From Triplophysa rosa (lineage: Eukaryota; Chordata; Actinopteri; Cypriniformes; Nemacheilidae), in the NCBI RefSeq assembly GCF_024868665.1, contig NC_079895.1, positions 22,641,894-22,705,893 of the forward strand: a stretch of 64,000 nt of DNA, written 5' to 3'. The first letter of the stretch is position 1. Each line of letters opens with the position of its first letter. Under the pieces are notes generated by a model that was not told the origin of the DNA, searched no databases, and saw nothing but the letters and a program-made list of their open reading frames with translations. The position numbers were made by a program, and so were the translations under genes. This document shows positions 1 to 13,013 of this stretch, piece by piece.

Positions 1-484
1 CTTCCTTCTGCACCGAAGCATTACAGCTATCGATTTTTAACAAAACAGACCTACTCAAATGTATCTAACCTAACTATTTTCACTCGTTATTGTCTAAAAA
101 ACTTTCAATCAGGAGACGTAATGCCGAGAGGCTCCCACGGAGTGAAGAAGAGGTGGAGTTACGAGACTTCTCAGACAGTTGAAGTGTCCAATGGAGTTAA
201 GAGATTTGCTCTCAAGCTATTTTCAACACTTTAGATTGGTTAATAATTTGTAAAAATAACAGACCCACATGGGGACTGACCAATAGCATCGATTTGTGAA
301 CAAATATGAAATTGACCAAATTTGGACATAAGAGGTTTCCGCCCGACAGCGATGATATATTGCCTAGTGAATGCAAAAAGCAAGAAGTAAATTAGTAGTA
401 CTAAAGATGTATTCTCTCTCAGTTTGTCTTGACTATACACGCTTGGCTTCCTTCTCTATGTGGTATGTGTGGATGTCAGACCAC
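1..484. other. unassigned non-coding DNA
   Basis: No exon, repeat end or RNA gene recognised. The small open frames here are AT-rich and show no domain. Confidence 0.5.
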
Positions 485-702
485 TTAAAGGCGGGGTGTC
501 CGATTTCTCTTAGCCATTGTTGACGTTCAAATCACCAAAACAAACACACCCCTACCCCCATCTCTCGCTTTCGTCAGCGCTCGGCTAATGTCCGTCCTAT
601 GCACTGTGCACCTTACTGCTGATTGGCTACAAGGTTGTTTTGGTACTCGGCCCGACTCAGTTGTCTAAAGCTTAATTCGGAAATCGGTTACCCCGCCTTT
701 AA
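485..702. mobile_element. TTAA-flanked MITE, 218 bp
   Basis: The left end TTAAAGGCGGGGTGTCCGAT and the right end, read in reverse as TTAAAGGCGGGGTAACCGAT, form inverted termini of about 20 bp. TTAA at both edges fits the piggyBac/Kolobok type of target duplication. There is no coding capacity, so it is a non-autonomous element. Confidence 0.75.
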
Positions 703-957
703 CTGGAGGTAACGTATTCCTGACAGTTCGTCCATCCATTGAGTGAGCGTGTACAGCTCGGCCAATATGGTTCCTTCCGATAAGGTTTACTTTTTCAACA
801 ACAGTCACAATAGTCAAATTAAATCGGATTCTCTTCAGTCATTGTCAAAAAACAAGCTATCAAAACCTGCTTGCTAGCTCGAGTAAAGCGGCCAGGGGAA
901 TCTTTCTGCCTCCACCTATGCTACGCCCACGAAAACGCGTCACAATGTTTACTAACA
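703..957. other. unassigned non-coding DNA
   Basis: Nothing recognised between the 485-702 MITE and the AGTTCACCC-type repeat. Confidence 0.5.
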
Positions 958-1020
958 AAATAGTGGTCTATTGTAGTCAATGGTGCCCCAGAACTGTTTG
1001 ATTACAAACATTCTTTCAAA

Positions 1021-2536
1021 TAGGGCTGGGCGATATGGCAAAAAAGTAAACTCGATAGTTTTTTTCTATATTGATCGATAACGATATTTATTTCGATATA
1101 TATTTAATTAAAAAATGTATTTAAAAGAATCTATTTTAAATACAGTTTATTAACAAAAGTTAACCTTTAACCAGTTAAAATTAAATTAAATTAATGCACT
1201 GTTGCAACACAGAGGATATTAGGCCATAAACAACATGTACCAGTTCATTCAGTCTCATTTTGACTCAATACGCCCTTTTCACATGACGTCACGCATCTTC
1301 CGTTCTGCCGCGAAGCAGTGTATCATTACTTCCGCTAGCACTCCAGTTCGTAAGGTGGCGGTAATGCACCTATAAGCTGATTTTCCAACCGCCAGTAAAA
1401 CTCAAGAAGAAGAAGAAGTTACTTCCGCTAGCGCCTCAGAATGGAGTTTACCAAGTGGCTTGCACATCTGCCACAAATACGTATGATGTACAACGTCTTG
1501 CAGACAAATTTTCGCTAACGACAAGATCAAAGCTAGAGAAAGGATACAAATTCTTCGTTGAATAGTACCTGTTTGATTATGAAGGTAAGTGTTTTGTTTT
1601 CTTTTTGTGTTAGCGAAGGTGCTAGGATAAGTACTTGAATACGTGTTCTGTCAGCTTTTTTTCTCACTGTTGTTAAATTCCAGCGCGACGGCAAAACGGA
1701 AGTTCTTCTTCTTCTTGTTTGTTGCAAGACGGATGTTATGATGCACTGCTTTGCAAAAAGGCGGAAGTTAAGTGACGTCATTGTGAAAAGGGAGTATTGA
1801 CTCGTTAAGTAAAGGGAGTGTTCATTCAGTACATTCAACCAATGAAAGGGCTCCGTTACTGGTACATTCGAACGCTATTGGCTCAGCACCTGCGCAGTGC
1901 GCACATACATAACGCTGCAATAATGTCTTGCTCGAGTAGTGGGATTCATACAATGTATTCAGTGAACCTTAAAGACATCTCACATAAACTGTAGTACATT
2001 TCTATAATCATGCAAGCATCTTACATACAAGGTTCAATATTTTAATGTGCACACAAACTCACTTCATTACATCTCTAATCTGTACATGGCAGTGCTGGTT
2101 TGTTTCATATGCACCAGCTCATGTTAGCAGATATGTTAACGATGGATATAAAAACGTTTGTGCTTGAGTTTCGAAAGTAACTCGCTTGCAATTGCGCCTC
2201 AAGTTTGTTTTGTTTAACCGGCGATTGCGAAAAAAATAAGACACTTGATAAACCGCGTGATGACAACTCGAGGTTAGTTTCACCTTTGTTTCCGCTTCCA
2301 GTAATGTTTTCCTCCTCATGTTGAGTTTTCTTTGCCAAGTGCAGTATGAAATGGACTTTGTACTTTGACGCGCGTGATAAAAGCTGCACGCTGACTGACT
2401 GTTGTTGCGTTTATTTCTGCTGTCTGTTAGACTGTAAGATTAATCCATATCGAGTCAAAATGCCAATAGCTTATCATCGTTTTTGAAATACATTCTATCG
2501 CGATTCGATATGATATCGTTTATCGGCACAGCCCTA
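1021..2536. mobile_element. hAT element, family A, copy 1
   Basis: Ends are TAGGGCTGGGCGATATGG and, in reverse, TAGGGCTGTGCCGATAAACG. An exact 8-bp target duplication CTTTCAAA flanks it (1013-1020 and 2537-2544), diagnostic of hAT transposition. It is a near copy of 30565-31503 but carries a nested 526-bp insertion. No intact transposase is visible, so it is non-autonomous. Confidence 0.9.
1270..1795. mobile_element. nested MITE with ACGCCCTTTTCACA ends
   Basis: Inverted ends ACGCCCTTTTCACATGACG and ACTCCCTTTTCACAATGACG bound a 526-bp insert absent from the sister hAT copy at 30565-31503. Comparing filled with empty site gives a 2-bp AT duplication. The interior has GAAGAAGAAG/CTTCTTCTTC inverted tracts and a repeated CTTCCGCTAGC. 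Confidence 0.8.
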
Positions 2537-2660
2537 CTTTCAAATATCTTATTTTTGTGTTCAGCAGAACAACAAAATTCATACAGGTTTGAAACAACTT
2601 GAGGGTGAGTAAATGATGACAGAATTTTCATTTTTGGGTGAACTATCCCATTAAAGCATG

Positions 2661-2963
2661 TTTTCCACAATATGAAACATAACTAAGGAAAATAAAAATA
2701 TTTTAGGAGCAAATGTAAAGTGCATTTGGGTAGATGACAAATATACAGTACATGTGTCCTATGGTGTGACGGCAACAATTTAGAAAACAAACTGTTAATA
2801 TATTATTTTATATTATTATTATAGTCATACCTTTTACACATTTATTTCTCAAGTACCCATTTACAAACAGACAGTATATACATTTGAATATTGTTATACA
2901 TGATTAAATTATATACCTTTGTTACATAATTACATATTATTAGAATATGTCACTCCCTTATAT
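2661..2963. other. AT-rich unassigned DNA
   Basis: AT-rich intron-like sequence with TATTATTATT runs; nothing else recognised. Confidence 0.5.
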
Positions 2964-2971
2964 GAGTACAC

Positions 2972-4232
2972 TAGGGGTGTAACGATACTTTGTATTACGA
3001 TATTTCGCGATGCAAAAATGTTACGATGCGCATCGTAGAGAGATGGGGATATTTTACGATATGTTTAATTCTATTCGTTCAGTGGTCAAGACGCTACCTA
3101 CACGTAGCGCGTCACGTGTGCTTATCTCACATATGCGGTAGAGAGAGAAGCACAAGACACAATCTATGTCTCCAAGTGGTTTACAAAGCGTCATATTTTC
3201 CTTCACAATCGCTGTTAAAACACAGCAAACTTAAAGCGTGACTGCAGGTGAGTCACCCCGAAGCTCATTACAAAGGCAGCACAAACGTTTTTAAATGCCA
3301 ATGTTAATTAATCCGCTAACGTGAGCTGCTGCATAAGGTGATATGCTACATAAAGTAAGCCAAAAAACAACAACAGCGCTGTTCCGATCAGAGAAGCGAT
3401 GAAGTGAGTCGTACTGTATATAAAAAAATCTAATGACATGCTAAAAAACAAGTATGTGATCTGTATGATTGAAGAAATGTAATACAGTTTATGTAATATG
3501 TCTTTTTGAAAGATTTTTCTCATTCATTACCGTCTCAAGCAAAGACAGCGCAGCTTCAAAGAGACACGAGCCAATAGCGCTTGAGTGTGAGTTCTGTCAG
3601 AGCGTTTCATTGGTTGAATGTACTGAATGAACACGCCCTTCACTGAACGAACGAGTCAATTGAGTCAAAATGAGACTGAATGAACTGCTACATGTCGTTC
3701 ATGGTCTAATATTCTCTGTTACAACAATGCATATCCAGTAGTTAGTTTTTCTGAAAAATAAAGGTAATGACCAGGTTTAATTTAATTCCAAGGTAAAGTA
3801 AATTATGTCGAAACAGTTAAATCTTTGTATGGAACATTTAATTACACCAATTAAATGAGTTAGTCCAGATAGATTTTAGTAGACTAATATAATGTAGATT
3901 TCGTCGACTAAAAATAGACTAAAACTATGATAAACTGGGATGACTAAAACTAAATTGCATTTTAGTCAAAAGACTAGGACTAAAACTAAATCAAAATTTG
4001 CTGTCAAAATTGACACTGATCTTAATTCTAATTTCAGTTAAGCCTTAAAATGTTCAAATTCTTTATTAAGGTGTATGTGCAACAAAATAAGTTACTGAAA
4101 ATGTTAATATTTTGAAAATAAATGTTATTTGAAATTTTTATTTTGTTCAAAATATCGAGATCTGTATCGTATCGTGAACCCAGCATCGAGATATGTACCG
4201 AATCGTGAGCGGAGTGTATCATTACACCCCTA
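2972..4232. mobile_element. hAT element, family B
   Basis: Ends TAGGGGTGTAACGATAC and, in reverse, TAGGGGTGTAATGATAC. Exact TSD GAGTACAC at 2964-2971 and 4233-4240, with TA at its centre. About 135 bp inside (3600-3735) is homologous, in reverse, to the interior of family A. No transposase frame, so non-autonomous. Confidence 0.9.
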
Positions 4233-4460
4233 GAGTACACACAAGCTTGCATATTCAGAAAGCCACAGTGAACATTGTATGGAATGGAATTGTATGTATG
4301 GAATGGAAACCATTCATTTCTGTGATGGTTTCTTTTGGGTTTCTTTTGTTTTTATCAGCATGGTTGTTACATTTATAATCTGATCTCTTGAGATTAATCT
4401 GTCATAAAGAGGTATTTTTTGCTTCTTTATATATATATAGTTTATACTGTACATATATAT

Positions 4461-4809
4461 TAGGGCTGCTCGATTATGACAAAAATCATAATCACGATTA
4501 TTTTGGCCAATATTGAGATCCCGATTATTTAACATGATTACTTACTAAGTTTTAAAACAACATAGAAAAATAAAAAAAACTTGGCTTTTCAACTGTGAAT
4601 TCAACTGAAAAATAAATGTAAAGAAATAGCACAGCTGAACAATTGTAAAGGAAGGGGGTGCGCTGTGGATTTATACCACAAGAAAAGAGATGATCCTTGC
4701 AAAATGGAATGCAGCACAATAATCGTTTTACGTCGATTATTTTGTTTTTGTAATTGTTGAAAGCCAAAATTGACGATTACAATTATTTTCGATTAATTGC
4801 ACAGCCCTA
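4461..4809. mobile_element. short hAT MITE, 349 bp
   Basis: Ends TAGGGCTGCTCGATTATGAC and, in reverse, TAGGGCTGTGCAATTAATCG. The flanking 8-mers ATATATAT and ATAAATAT match at 7 of 8 positions within AT-rich DNA. Non-coding. Confidence 0.7.
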
Positions 4810-4842
<33 letters not shown>

Positions 4843-4845
4843 CTG
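4810..4845. repeat. (TA)n microsatellite
   Basis: Mostly alternating TA, directly after the right end of the 4461-4809 element. Confidence 0.9.
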
Positions 4846-4902
4846 TATAAGCTATAACTAAAATATTTTACACATTATCTTATCTATCCTCACTGTACAG
4901 TA

Positions 4903-4976
4903 TGGGGGGGCACCAGTTCTTTAAATGCGTTTACAGGGGGGCGCGACCACGAAAAGGTTGAGAACCACTGTTCTAT
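4903..4976. mobile_element. hAT end relic (CAGTGGTTCTCAACC type)
   Basis: In reverse this reads CAGTGGTTCTCAACC followed by a G/C-rich tract, the same kind of end as the full element at 45752-46041. No opposite end was found, so it is a fragment. Confidence 0.5.
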
Positions 4977-5597
4977 CACAACTGTGTTTTATTTATGCTT
5001 ACACAACGTGAACTGTGGTTGGTAACTTGATGTCTTTATATCTAAGGTGGCTCTTTGCATTCCAAAAAGTATTCCAAACTCGAACATTACATGGAGCTTT
5101 ATGACAGACTCCCAAAAGGAAAAGCTGTGCAATAAAAATCACTGATGACATTGGAAAAGACAGGAAAAGACAGGAAAAGACAGGGTGGAGGCGAAAGAGA
5201 CAAAAAAAGAGGAAAAACTGTGAGAAAGAGAAAAAATAAAAATGTAAGATGAAAGAAGAGATAATAGGATTGTGTATCAGGCACCGTCACGGTTTCTAAG
5301 AAACAGTGTAAGAGTTTAAGCTGCATTGTCCTCCAAAAGGAACTATGAGATGAGAGGTTTCTCAGAAACTTTAGCACTGCCGCAGAGATTTCAACCTCAC
5401 CCATGTTCAAAGTTCAACTGGGAGGGAGCAGGTTACCAGTCGTATAGGTAAGATCATGTTAAACTCATTATGTAAACACAACTTAAAGGCTTCCGCTGCT
5501 GCTATAAGAACAGGTACCTGAGCCCAGAGAAAAACAACACAAGGAAATACTTAATATTCTGTAATACACTGTATGTGTGTGTCTGACTATTATACTT
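4977..5597. other. unassigned non-coding DNA
   Basis: Includes a short GGAAAAGACA repeat near 5150-5180. No coding exon recognised. Confidence 0.5.
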
Positions 5598-6508
5598 GGG
5601 GCTGGCACATTTCATTGATTTTAACACGAGCGAGAGTTTATTCAAAGTTTATAATACAGACGCGGTGTGGTGTCATTTGTCTATCGAAAACAGCGCTTTA
5701 CATCTTTAATAACTGTCAACAGCTTTAAACAGCCGTCCAAGTTCAGAAATATATGAAAAGGCACTTTATTTACAGCCACTCCCTTCACTCTGAACTCATC
5801 GGGAGACTTGCGCTTATTCTGAAATTACAGTCTGAAAGACAAACATACTTATATGATCTACCTGTTTCTTAAAATTATGTAGGGGTAATTGCTGCTGCTT
5901 CCTGAGTGGACGTTTGCCTACTTTGTAGATATTAAGCTTTTGTGCGCAGCCTAAAATTGCACTGCCCAGGACCTACAATGAGTCTGCACGGCTGTTCACG
6001 CTCGCAGCTTCAGACAGAACATTGCCCTCGTCAATTTGCAAACCGTCATGATAAACCGACGATAAATATCACGTGTTTTATGCACAGCATTCGAGTGAAG
6101 TACGGGAAAATGCTGCTGCATCCGAAAGCCAGAGGGCGCTCTCATGTGGAAACTCCAAATATGCACCGCAGAAGAAGACCTTAACACGTTCTATAATCTA
6201 GGAAATGCCTATGGACATCTTTTTATCACTGTTACTCAAGCCTCATCAGGTATTTTTATGATAATAAAGTATATTTATAATGATCATGTTTGACGGGTGT
6301 TGCTTTTTCAAATGCACATTATAAGCGACTCGCACTGCTTTTAGATCGAGCAGCATTTCCTACTGATCCCAGAGACGTGCTTCACGGAGAAGCTACGCAT
6401 TAAAAAAAATATCGACACATTGCATATCGCAGCCAGCTCGATTACAATAGGATTGAGTGGTATCGCGATAAATTATCGTGAAGCCCATCAGTTTCCAGGT
6501 CTAACGAA
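5598..6508. mobile_element. degenerate hAT-like element (family C)
   Basis: Left edge TTGGGGCTGGCACATTTC and right edge CGTGAAGCCCATCAG are imperfect inverted ends. The interior at 6100-6390 is shared with 18589-19171 (reverse) and 29577-30236 (same strand), including AGAGGGCGCTCTC and TATTTTTATGATAATAAAGT. No clear TSD. Confidence 0.5.
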
Positions 6509-7240
6509 GACGGCCATTGCCTCTGGCCTGGCCTTCTGCCTGAAATGGAGAATCCAGCTTGTGTGTTTGTTGGTTAGATTTATCCTCGATATTCTAAGTG
6601 GAAAAACACATGAATCAGTGCAATTTATAGATTAATGGTTAGCAGACGCCATACAATGCTTTAGGGATTTCTAGCTTTGGTAATGTGCTTCCGGACATCT
6701 CTGTTGTAGTTCTGTACTTGGTGGTTAAACTCTGGGGTTAAATTGGGCCGGGGCCGCACATGTATGTACAGTAGGCTGACGGTCTCGCTCTGCTCCCCGC
6801 CAGTGTGCGGCTCTTCTGGTGTTATGGAGCAGCATTCCTTCGTGCCCCAGTATAAATCTCAAGTTCAAGTAACAATTTACCTTTTTGTCAGTGTACACAC
6901 TTAAACTGACAATCACGCAAAAACTGATCTATATGCAACGTAATAACCCAACTCGCAGTCGCACATTAACCACGTGCGCGCAGAAACTTGTCCCTGCGTT
7001 ACATTCCAAAGTGATCATCCCTATGCCCTACTCCCTTCGAAGCTCTTGATGTGTAAACTCTAGAGAGAAAAACGCAATTGTCTCTCTTAATCTGTCCGTT
7101 TTAAAATACATTTGGCAAAAGGAGCAGTAAAAACAACATAATTTTCTGTATATTTGGACTAGTGACATTTTGTTTGGTGTCCCTTTCCCGAAGGGCCTTT
7201 CGGAGGGAGATATATTCCATCTCTATATATTCTGTGCGCG
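6509..7240. other. unassigned non-coding DNA
   Basis: No exon or repeat end recognised between the family C element and the hAT at 7249. Confidence 0.5.
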
Positions 7241-7248
7241 CTTGTGTT

Positions 7249-8181
7249 TAGGGCTGTGTATCACCACAACTTCACGATACGATACGCATCCCGATACAAG
7301 GCCCCGATACAATATGTATCCCGATACGGGTCATTCTTTATTACATTTCTCATATGAAAGATTTAAAGCAAAATAAACTTGCCATTCATAACTACTTATC
7401 AGTTAATCTGACAAATCAATGCATAAAGTAGTTTTGAGAATGAGTATAAAGTTGCAAAAGATCAAGTCTTTATAGACCCTTGTTTCTAAAACAGGGTCTC
7501 TAGGCTACATCATATGTATGCATGTGTTTTACAAATACACAGTATGTATAACAAATAAATATGAATATATGCATAAACGTGCAGTCAGTGTAAATAGATT
7601 TAAAAGAATTAAAAAAGAAATGTGTGGAATTGAAATAGATGACGGATTTCTAGATATATCATAAACGTGACAGGTGCTGTAAGATTTATTATTATTATTA
7701 TGAGCGAGCAGCTCGTCACTGCATCCCTCCAGCGGAGGGAGTTTCATTGATTTTAATCACGTGCAATAGTTGCTGCGTCATGTATGTTGAATTATAGCGC
7801 CTACATGACACTAACTTTAAACTTTGCCTTAAACGCAACCGTTTACGTGATTGATACGAGAATGCAGTTTCATGTATACTGCGCGCACGGATGCAGAGAG
7901 AAGGTAAGAGAGCACGCTCTTAGCCTTTCACTTTATGACGGTGAAACGTTGCAGTTAATCCGCGGGTCACATGCATTTAGAATCATGAGGGGCGATCCGT
8001 ACGGAACACGGATAAACTCCGATCAGATCCTTTACACCATTAATAATTGTTACACAATATTTTTGCATTATAATTGGCTAATTTCAAAAGTGCTGCAGAA
8101 TCGATACGGAGGCAGGTGTATCGATGCGCGCATCGTCAGGAGCTCATGTATCGCCGTATCGATATTTTGAAGACAGCACTA
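7249..8181. mobile_element. hAT element, family D
   Basis: Ends TAGGGCTGTGTATC and, in reverse, TAGTGCTGTCTTCA, flanked by the exact 8-bp TSD CTTGTGTT (7241-7248 and 8182-8189). The interior from 7500 to 8010 is shared with the hATs at 27321 and 32415. The 128-codon open frame inside resembles no transposase. Confidence 0.85.
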
Positions 8182-8291
8182 CTTGTGTTTCCTTTCTGCG
8201 GCGCTGCTTCTCGTCCGGTGCGCACTGTTGTTTAAAAGTGTAAAGTCATAATGACCTGTTTATGAAGGCTCGACTTCCAAATTATGTAATT

Positions 8292-8887
8292 TTAAAGGGG
8301 TCATATTGCACGGCTAAAACGAATATTATTGTTTGTTTTAGATGTAACGCAATGTGTATACAGGATTTAAGGTTCAAAAACGCTGTATTTTCCACATACC
8401 GTGCATGTTTGTATCTCCTCTTTGCCCCGCCTCTCTGAAACGCGCTGATTTTTTACAAAGCTCATCGCTCTGAAAAGCGAGGTGTGCTATGATTGGCCAG
8501 TTAACCAGTGCGTAGTGATTGGTCGAATACTGCAAGCGTTTCACGGAAATGTAACGCCTCTTGCCATATTCGGAACGTCAGGTTCCAAAGCAGTTGTACT
8601 GACAGACGGTACAATGAGATTTACAATTACACCCACCTTAACTACGTGTAGATTTGGGCGGTCTTAGTCAAATCATGTTATGAAGTTACGAAGTTACGTA
8701 GATTCGCCGGGGTGTGGTTACACGAGGCGTTTCAGGCAAGTCTGGTTGAGCTTTCGCTTTTAGATAGAATGCATCTTTTATTCCCACACTCTCATTTTTG
8801 CAATTACGTGTCTAATACATGCATGGGCAACTTATAACATACCAAAAACACAGAAAAACACATACTTCCGCCATATGACCCCTTTAA
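8292..8887. mobile_element. TTAA-flanked MITE, AAAGGGGTCATAT family, copy 1
   Basis: Ends TTAAAGGGGTCATATTGC and, in reverse, TTAAAGGGGTCATATGGC, both bounded by TTAA. A close second copy lies at 39341-39901. Non-coding. Confidence 0.85.
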
Positions 8888-10139
8888 TCAAATTCAAGCA
8901 TTAAAAGTGGGTTGGTCATGTTGTGTGCAGCAGCAACGATGCACAAATTTCAGTCATTTCAATCATTGCTAATGTTGTATGAAGTTTTGACAGAAAAGAA
9001 CTGGAAATACACATAGATACAATTCTGTGGACGTTAATAAATAAAGATATTTGATATCTACACAGGGAAACCTTTGTACACTGCTGGCATCTACAGTAGA
9101 ATGATTTTAATCAGAATGTTATTGTTCATAGCAGAGGGCTCTCACAACTTATATTTTACAGTTTGTCAATTAATAAGATTATAAGCTTCGTATATGCAGT
9201 ATGCACCCCTCAAAATTCCCCACAGAGCCCCGCCACATGACAAATCCCAGTTTAACCCCTGGTTAAACGCGAGACCAGGATGCTTTCGTAAAGCAAGTAC
9301 GCTTTTATTAGCAAGTATGAAAGCATTTAGATGGAACATTAAATCTATGTTTAAAAACTTGACTAGCAAGTTAGAGCTGGTAAGTTTGATTCATTTCCGT
9401 GAATTCGTTTAGGTTATCCAATTTTAATGTAAATCTCAGTGAAAAGGATTTATGTCTTTAAACCATTTTAGATAAAGTACATAACATTTTATATATACTA
9501 TCATTATTGTGACTAAAAATACAGATAGGCAATGGTAGTATGTGGCACAGTTAAATAGATGTGATTCACTGGAAACTGAGGAGTTAATCCTAGTAAATCT
9601 GCACTATGTGAATGGAAAAATTGAGTATGAATGGAAGAGCGACAAGGGACATCTTGACCTGAAACTGCAGTGCAAACACAAGAGTCTTGAGCTGCCGCCA
9701 AGTCTCCTGTTTTTATTTATGTTAGTATGGTATGCCAGCGTACTGTTTATTTGTATGCATGCTCACTCATGCACAGTTACAAACTTAACAAAACCCTAAC
9801 AAAACAAATTTAGTCTAATGACTTTCTTACATTAGCATTGGGTTAAGGGTGTGGATAAGTACAGGTTAATGAGTAATGACTTCATGGCCCGTGCAAACAC
9901 ACATGACAGTCATACAGTCATTTTTTAAGCGGTATAGTAGTTATAATGTTTCAGCTTGTTTAAAAAAAGTTTCAGAACTTGTACAGAATATTAAAAAATA
10001 TATATTTTTAAGTTTTGACTGAAAATGTCACATCCATAACATTGGAATTGCCCAGTTTACTCTGCATTGGTGGGTGTGACAAATTCCCTTTAAATTAACG
10101 TGTTGTGTATGTAGTCAGTGTATAGAAATAAAGGTTAAT
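8888..10139. other. unassigned non-coding DNA
   Basis: Open frames at 9166-9412 and 9542-9799 lack domains and splice context. No repeat end recognised. Confidence 0.45.
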
Positions 10140-10680
10140 TAAACCACGCACATTAAGAGGTCTAACCTGTGTGCGCACATGGATGAGCGTCACCTGGCTT
10201 TGAGTCATCTGCATGGTAACAATGCGGGCTATTAACAGATCTCCTGGCGGGCTAATTGGATGACACAATAATTGCTCGGGCCGGTGCTCAGTGAAGTGGA
10301 ATGGTAATTACGGAGTGCTGCTTCTAATAAAGACTCCCCATCACAGAAGTTTGGTTGGCAAATGCTTTTTTTTTTTTACAGATTTTGCATTACTGGCTTA
10401 TTAGGCAATGGGAATGGAGGCCTGTGACAGCTGCAGTGCGCCCTAAGCAGAGGGGGAGCAGACAAACAATCCCCAAGCGTGTCTCTACGCTCCCCCAGAA
10501 TAACTCGAAACAAGCCAGATGAGTGTGTAATTGAAGTTCTGTTTCGTTGCCTAAGCCATTGCTGTTCTGAGGTGATGTCAAAAGACGGGGATATGCGAAT
10601 GCTTGTTAGTGTGCCTAAATCCCACAATCCAGTCCCCTGCCAGCCCTTGTTCAGTTGGCACATTGCTTTATAATGACATC
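10140..10680. promoter_or_regulatory. candidate conserved non-coding element
   Basis: Single-copy, more GC-balanced than its flanks, without transposon ends, and with homeodomain-like TAATTG/ATTA motifs (for example GGCTAATTGGATGACAC). It looks like fish conserved non-coding elements, but that is judged from texture only and no alignment was possible. Confidence 0.25.
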
Positions 10681-11463
10681 ATCTGCTGAAAGATAAAGAT
10701 GGCAAATGAGACTAAGAGAGAGCCAAATGCATAGAGAGACTCTCAGCAGTAGTGTGAGAGAAAAAGACCATGAGATGAGGTTGGATGACAATCTCTGCAC
10801 GTATTCATTGCAACTGTGACAAAAATGCAAAAATTAGCTAAAAAAATGTAGTTGCCATTGATGAAAACCGTCTCTAAATGTTTCATTTCAGGATCAAGTG
10901 TCCCCCGGTCAATATTTAGTCTGGGGTGCTGCTTCAGTTATTGAGTGATGGATGGAAAGGTAGATGGACAGGTGAAAGTAGAGGGAGGTGCAGTATGTAA
11001 ATTTTGCTGTCTCAGCCGTAAGAGTTGTTTTGCCTCAGCGTGTCATGCTGCAAACGGACATGCTGCCAGGCTCTGCCCTTCAGGAGGCCAGAACACGATC
11101 TGCTCGAATGAGAAGCTTCCTCTCTTTCCTCTGGACCCTAACCTCGCTCTCCACAACCGTCTGCTCTGTCACGATAACACACAGAGGTTACGTAATGACC
11201 CACCACCCCGAAGCTCATCCACCCCCTGCCGGGAAGCATGAAAAGGACCATAGTAACAAAAACTGCTTTGTTACATTGTGGGATGAGTTAGTATTCTGGG
11301 GCTTTATCTGCGGTTGTGCTAAATGCACTGCCAATGCACTGACCTTCAAGTGTCAGCTTTGGTGACACCATTAGCTTTTGCCCTCTGTCATAAAAACTAA
11401 AGAGCCTCCTCACTAATATTGGCTACTATTTCAGTAGGACTGAAACAAATGGGCAATGTTATC
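10681..11463. other. unassigned non-coding DNA
   Basis: Overlapping open frames at 10945-11365 have no domain, signal peptide or convincing splice sites. Confidence 0.4.
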
Positions 11464-11600
11464 TTCAATAGTGTTGGGCGATCTTCTCCATTGTCACATT
11501 TTCCTATGTCTGTGGACGATCCAGCCTGTGAGATTGGCGATACGTGATATCATCGGGGGCTTGGAAAAAGGTTTTTATTTGCTCATTCATTTTTGAAAAT
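11464..11600. mobile_element. hAT terminal relic
   Basis: TAGTGTTGGGCGATC resembles the left ends of the window's TAGGGCTGGGCGATA hATs; no matching right end was found. Confidence 0.35.
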
Positions 11601-13013
11601 GTTGCATGCAATCCAAAACTTCTTTTTTGGTTAAAAATGAATACAAATCAGTTATTGAGCAAGTACGTAAAAGATTTTAAACTGTCTCCTTGCTCCAATT
11701 CCAAACGCTAAGCTTATATAATGAACAGGTTGAGCTGTTGGGTAAGATTTTGCAGGTCAGTTTGCCTTGATTTGAATTCAACCTACGTAAAGAATCTAAA
11801 GTAACCTGCACTTTATGTTGTAAAAAGTGATGGCGATAAAGTTAAGGAAGCAGTTTTAAGACAACTGAAGGTTTGTTTTTTGAGTGTAAAGTCTACAAAC
11901 TGGAAGGTCTAATTTATTTTTTAAATGAATTAAACTTGAAAAAAAAGCTTACTGGAATAGTTCACATTTTTATTAAAATTCTGTCATTATTTACACACCC
12001 TCCTGTCATTTTAGCCTTGTATGACTTTCTTTCTTCTGCAGAACACAAATGAAGATATTTTGAAAAGTTTTGGTAACAGGAAACCATTGATCCCCATTGA
12101 CTTGCATCGGCTTTGTGCCCATACACTCTTAAATAAATGTGCTTCAAAAGGTTCTTCGATGCCATTGAACAGGGGTCAGCAACCTAAGGAAATCAACGGC
12201 ACTCCAAGCACATGCAGTCAGATGTTACATTAATTCCTAAATGAATATTATTTGATAGTTTACTAAAATGTTTTAGGTCCAGTTTGAGTTCCTACGACAT
12301 ATTACATAATCCTTGTAATCAAGTTTACTTGTTTATAGTTGTCACGTGGCGTCAGCGCTCGTGCAGTTGTGCTCAGCGAGGTGCTGAAGAAATGGTGCTG
12401 GGCAATCTTTCAAAAAGATCGGCCGGTATGCACTCTTACGGTTTTAGACAATGTTGTGTGCCATTTATCAAACTTACTTTAAAACTAAACAAGAGATCAC
12501 TGAGGCGGCATTCGGCACCACAAAATCTGCCTGTAAAAGATGTTTTAAACACGCAGACCGAGAGGCAAAGCATCTCGCCGGTGTGGTGCCGAAAATGACT
12601 CCTGCCAAAGTATGACTCCGTCCATTCCCTATACCGACCCATTTAAGAATTTAAAGACCGACAGGTATGTGCTTGATGATAACATCAGACTTCAAATTAA
12701 CCATAAAGTGGGTCGCATGGACAGCATCCTGTCTAGGACAGCTGTAGGCTACCGCACACCGGACACGTATTCAGTGCGAGCTCAAGTTCAAAGACTACTC
12801 CTGATGCAAGTGGGACCAATTTTAACTTAGCCTATTTTTATGTTATTTTTATTAGACAATATGTGGTATTTGAACGTTATGTAATGAATAGGCTCTATAT
12901 CACGTTGTTAAATCCGTTATTATTGTTCTGTGTCTGCTATTAATGTGGTAGAATTGAGTAACAAATAAGGCTTTCTGTATTAATGCGCTATTTTTCCGTT
13001 ATTTCCAAACAAT

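Larger units (their letters stand above)
958..2660. repeat. cypriniform AGTTCACCC MITE, split by a hAT
   Basis: Two parts (about 958-1020 and 2537-2660) belong to the cypriniform dispersed repeat whose ends read AAAGGGATAGTTCACCC and GGGTGAACTATCCC. The element at 1021-2536 was inserted into it; removing that element and one TSD copy restores continuity through CTTTCAAA. Confidence 0.75.

Noticed and set aside
7784..8170. 128-codon frame (+)
   Set aside because: Lies wholly inside a non-autonomous hAT and matches no transposase feature.
10945..11365. Overlapping 98- and 125-codon frames
   Set aside because: No recognisable motif and no exon-like splice sites; two frames are open at once, as expected from composition.
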